The translations under genes were made by a program, and so were the position numbers. Shown here piece after piece: positions 61,034-64,000 of a stretch of 64,000 nucleotides of DNA. Where the stretch lies: the NCBI GenBank assembly GCA_900175165.2, contig FWWN02000246.1, forward strand, positions 62,001 through 126,000, written 5' to 3'. The DNA comes from Rhizomucor pusillus (taxonomy: Eukaryota; Mucoromycota; Mucoromycetes; Mucorales; Lichtheimiaceae). The notes under the pieces are model-generated. The model was given only the letters and a program-made list of their open reading frames with translations. It did not search any database and was not told the DNA's origin. Every line of letters starts with the position of its first letter. Position 1 is the first letter of the stretch.

Positions 61034-62684
61034 ACTTGCGTACGCAATGTTGCAAAAGGAAGAAAAAGGATAAGAAACACGGGAGCGTATCTAAGAGAGC
61101 AAACAGAAATATTCTTTTGGTAAGAGTCCAGACTATCCATTTGGAAAGGTGCAGAGATGGGGAAAGCGCAGACTCTAGCATTGCAAGGTAAATGGAAGAC
61201 CACGAGCGAGGGCGGAATCCGCTTATTCATTTCTGACCGGCCCAGTCATAACCGAGGCAATATACAGCGCTGCGTACAAGGAAAGGGGTATAGTACATTC
61301 ACCGTGAAGGCAACTAACCTATAGGACTAATGCAAAAGGTGAATCGATTCTTGAGAGAGAGAGAGCGTTTGGGTGGAGGACAGAGCAGAAAGGGAGTTAG
61401 TGCGGCGCTGCTTGAAACAACGACGCTGATTTACAAGCCTGCTGGATCCGACCGACGCTTGCTTGCATGCAAAAGTTTCACAAACAGCGTGAATTTGACA
61501 TACTGAAAATGGCTGCTCGCATGCCAAGCACCCAAGTGAAAATAGTTTATGTGTATTTCATGAAGCTATACCTCTGTGCGATCCACTGTCGCCACGTGTT
61601 TCACTCCCAATTTATTGCTAAATAGCTACATAGTGCACTGTTGTCCTTCACTTTGCTTTCCTTTCGTCTCAATTCCACCTGTTTCTTCTCCTACCAGCGC
61701 TCTGCACCCCGTTATCCTCCCAAAGGACTTGCAATCCCTATCACGCACAGCATATAATGTTAGTTCGGAGGAAAATCCTTTGGAATGCCATTTAAAGTAA
61801 AATATGAGATGATGTTTGCTGGATCAAGTCCTGAATGTAAGTAATTGCAGTATCCTATCGTATAGGCTAGTGTTTTCTACATGGTAATGTAAAATCATTG
61901 ACAACATCAATATCTAGTCCTATTTATTGGAATCCATGTGCTCAGTCCTCTCCAGAACCAGATTATGCATAAGGTAGTTTTCAAACATGGCACCACGTGG
62001 GTTACATTCTACCTTGTTCGTTTGCATATCCATAACATTCACGTACATATGGTTATGCTCGAGCATGGTGTCTTACGTTTGGATGCCTAATCTCGTTTCT
62101 GCTGCCTTATAAGCTTCGAAGCTATCGTGGTAAAACTGGCCGTCAAAAAGGATTTGACAACTGCGGAACCTGCCAACTTGAAAAAATATCCAAACAAGCT
62201 ATGTTCTGCATGTAAAATATTGCAGTGTTACAACGATGGCTACTACCTCAGAGAAGCAATCTAGTGCTTAACTTCGGCAATAAGTCAAAATTTGGATTAA
62301 GTTTATTCATTTACGCGGCCGTAAGGAGATGATTTTTTAGCCTTTGCAGACTCTCTAGATAGAAATCCAAAGCTTCTTGGAGAGACCGGCTCATGTGAAA
62401 CAGATCGACTGTGCATGTTTGTACGCACGAGCATGGCACCATTAGCAACGTTTGGGTATGGAAGATGATGCTCGCACATACAAGCTTGCAAACAGCTTTA
62501 TTAAGTGTCGATTAAATTAATTCGATCAAGTAGGGCGAGCGCTGCAGATTTGTGAAAATGGAAACATCCGGGGTCCAGATCAATGACTCCTTGAATACAA
62601 AACTGGTGGATTATGTAGCTAGGTTTGCTAAACGCACGGCGAGTAAAAGTGTAGACGGCTTTTCGGAATTTACAAGTGATGGAT
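61034..62684. other. 1.65-kb intergenic region, no gene recognised
   Basis: It lies upstream of the CPSF6-like gene and downstream of the PPxY membrane protein gene. A plus-strand open frame (62552-62908) opposes the better-supported minus gene. A (GA)n run lies at 61352-61366. Nothing else was identified. Confidence 0.45.
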
Positions 62685-63347
62685 CTACCGGTTCCTTGAA
62701 AGGTATGTTTGCTCTGCTGCAAAGATATTGTTGCTATCTTCTTCATCTTTTACGGAATGGTACGACGGTGGCGAAGGTGGATGCATTGAAAAATCGACAA
62801 CAGCGTGCTCAAAAGAAGTATGATATGCAGGAGGTGGAGCTGCATCGACGTTATATTCAGTGCTGTAAGACCTTACTGATGCCGAGTGATGCGGGTGAAG
62901 GTACATGACAGCCGTCGTCGCTGGGCTGTGGGATGGGTTTCTTTGGTTTATTGTAAATGAGCGTGGAGGAATGCCAACTGTAGACGAGTTTTGTCCACTG
63001 GTTGTGATAGAAGCATTCGTCGCAATGGTTACTCGCTGATCGGCTTCAACATCGTTGACGTGTCGGCAGTAGACGCATACCCAGACCTTTTGTAACCAAC
63101 GAGAATTCCCGTTTGAATCCTACTCCCAAACTCTCACAGCGTAGCATCAACGTACCCAGTAAATCAGATAAACTACTGCACAGCAGGATAAGACGAGAGG
63201 AATGACCCAATATGGTACATTGCGCGTTCGTATGTAAAGCACAGGCAAAAGCACAACCATGACAATGAAAAATAGAACAAGCGAATGGTGAATTACTGGG
63301 TGCCAGGAAGGATATGCCAGTGATCGTTCTCGCACTGCACTCGTCAT
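62685..63347 (-). CDS. small membrane protein with two helices and PPxY motifs
   Basis: Exon 1 (from ATG 63347) reads MTSAVRERSLAYPSWHPVIH, then two hydrophobic segments: HSLVLFFIVMVVLLPVLYI and YWVIPLVLSCCAVVYLIYW. A GTACGT donor at about 63156 and a CAAAAG acceptor at about 63087 keep frame into VWVCVYCRHVNDVEADQRV. A Ser/Thr-rich cytosolic tail contains PPPAYHTS and PPSYHS, both PPxY motifs that can bind WW domains of Rsp5/Nedd4 ubiquitin ligases, and ends EQTYLSRNR. About 200 residues. I do not recognise a named family. The topology (two short helices plus a PPxY tail) resembles ubiquitin-ligase adaptors; that role is inference. Confidence 0.55.
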
Positions 63348-63505
63348 CTCGCCGCCAAATGTAAAATAAAGAATGAAGAAAGGGAAGGAATAAATACTTT
63401 TCTTAGTGTGGAAGAAGAAAGGAGGATGAAAAAAGAACGCAAAAGGTGCCTGGAATTTTTCCCTCTTCTTTTTTCTATTGGACCCTGCATCGCTTACAAC
63501 AATAA

Positions 63506-64000
63506 TTATTGATGACCGTTTCCTTCCTCTAAATTCTCTGTACTCTGATTATTGGGTTGCCGTGCATTTGGTCGTGAATGTAGATGCTCCGGAGCCTGCC
63601 GTGAAGAGGTGGACGCCGGCGATGATGTAGATGGCTGCAGTTGGATGTGGTGCTGTTGCTGCAGTTGTTGATGGTGGTACCAGAATGCTCGAAAAGGATC
63701 AGCCAAATCGTTGCTGTGGTGCCAAAGCGTAGATTGATTTTGAAACAGGCTCTGGCTGGGTGATGGTGCCGACGAAGACGATGCACCCTCTGCGGATGAC
63801 TGTAAATGCGGCGGAGGGTGGCGCCGTAGACGACCGAACGAGTAAGCCGAATGGTTCGGCGTAAAATAGATGGGAAGCCACAGAGGCGGTGGTAATGCGC
63901 CGTGCCCCTGCTGGTCATCTGGTTCTTGGCTGGCTGGGTCATGCAAACCACGTATCTGGGTCACTATTGCTTGTTCGTATTTCGGCGGCGAAGGATCCGG
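63506..64000 (-). CDS. C-terminal part of a PPxY-containing protein (cut at window edge)
   Basis: The minus frame is open from 64000 to a TAA at 63506. It begins PDPSPPKYEQAIVTQIRGLH, with a PPxY motif (PPKY) right at the edge. It is followed by GALPPPLWLPIYFTPNHSAY, a Ser/Pro-rich stretch, a His/Gln run (FWYHHQQLQQQHH), and ENLEEGNGHQ. The composition is disordered, with no domain in this part. It sits 158 bp upstream of the other PPxY gene on the same strand. The N-terminus lies outside the window, so the family is unknown. Confidence 0.5.
   Translation of the reverse strand, partial: PDPSPPKYEQAIVTQIRGLHDPASQEPDDQQGHGALPPPLWLPIYFTPNHSAYSFGRLRRHPPPHLQSSAEGASSSSAPSPSQSLFQNQSTLWHHSNDLADPFRAFWYHHQQLQQQHHIQLQPSTSSPASTSSRQAPEHLHSRPNARQPNNQSTENLEEGNGHQ

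Noticed and set aside
62552..62908. 118-codon plus-strand open frame
   Set aside because: The overlapping minus frame has PPxY motifs, an upstream membrane exon in splice register and better composition.

Overview
The window is nuclear DNA of a filamentous fungus, most likely Mucoromycota (Mucorales-type). Genes are dense and split by short introns (about 45-90 nt). The gene set combines fungal hallmarks (verprolin, a Bni4-like chitin-synthase targeting protein, a KTR-type mannosyltransferase, a white-collar-2-like PAS/GATA factor, an Stc1-domain protein) with genes absent from ascomycete yeasts (Mediator MED23, gamma-butyrobetaine-type dioxygenase). A decayed copy of a hypothetical family that I recall as expanded in zygomycetes supports the same placement. 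I saw no tRNA, rRNA or CRISPR.

Layout. 1-5.0 kb: F-BAR protein (minus, 3' end outside the window), a decayed hypothetical gene, verprolin. 6.8-9.7 kb: divergent PFK-2/FBPase-2 (minus) and SRP9 (plus). 11-11.8 kb: a secreted thaumatin-like gene interrupted by an in-frame TAG. 13.2-24.8 kb: a plus-strand run of capping protein beta, L-type lectin cargo receptor, ribosomal protein uS7, Set3-like PHD/SET protein, CDKN3-like phosphatase, free-methionine-R-sulfoxide reductase and the Bni4-like protein. 25.6-36.7 kb: a minus-strand run of an ankyrin protein with an odd repeat domain, GT15 mannosyltransferase, ABCF ATPase and PP2A B55. 37.5-39 kb: ALG7. 39.4-41.2 kb: PAS/GATA factor. 41.4-45.9 kb: gene-poor, with a decayed Ty3/gypsy fragment and one small unrecognised gene. 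45.9-56.4 kb: SF3B4 (plus), the 6.5-kb MED23 gene (minus), EMC7 and gamma-butyrobetaine dioxygenase (plus). 57.2-64 kb: minus-strand Stc1-domain protein, tRNA m3C methyltransferase, CPSF6-like RRM protein, and two neighbouring PPxY proteins, the last cut by the window edge.

Functional themes. Cortical actin and cell wall (F-BAR, verprolin, capping protein, Bni4-like); secretory pathway and glycosylation (SRP9, EMC7, L-type lectin, ALG7, GT15); transcription, chromatin and RNA (Set3-like, MED23, PAS/GATA, Stc1-domain, SF3B4, CPSF6-like, m3C methyltransferase). This looks like ordinary core genome order, not a cluster or island.

Most notable: the TAG that removes the thaumatin C-terminus; at least five GC-AG introns, three of them in one gene; a dispersed hairpin element with a constant GGAGAAT loop; and a degenerate DWL repeat domain behind ankyrin repeats. 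Exon boundaries were read by eye from reading frame, splice consensus and family conservation, without transcript data.
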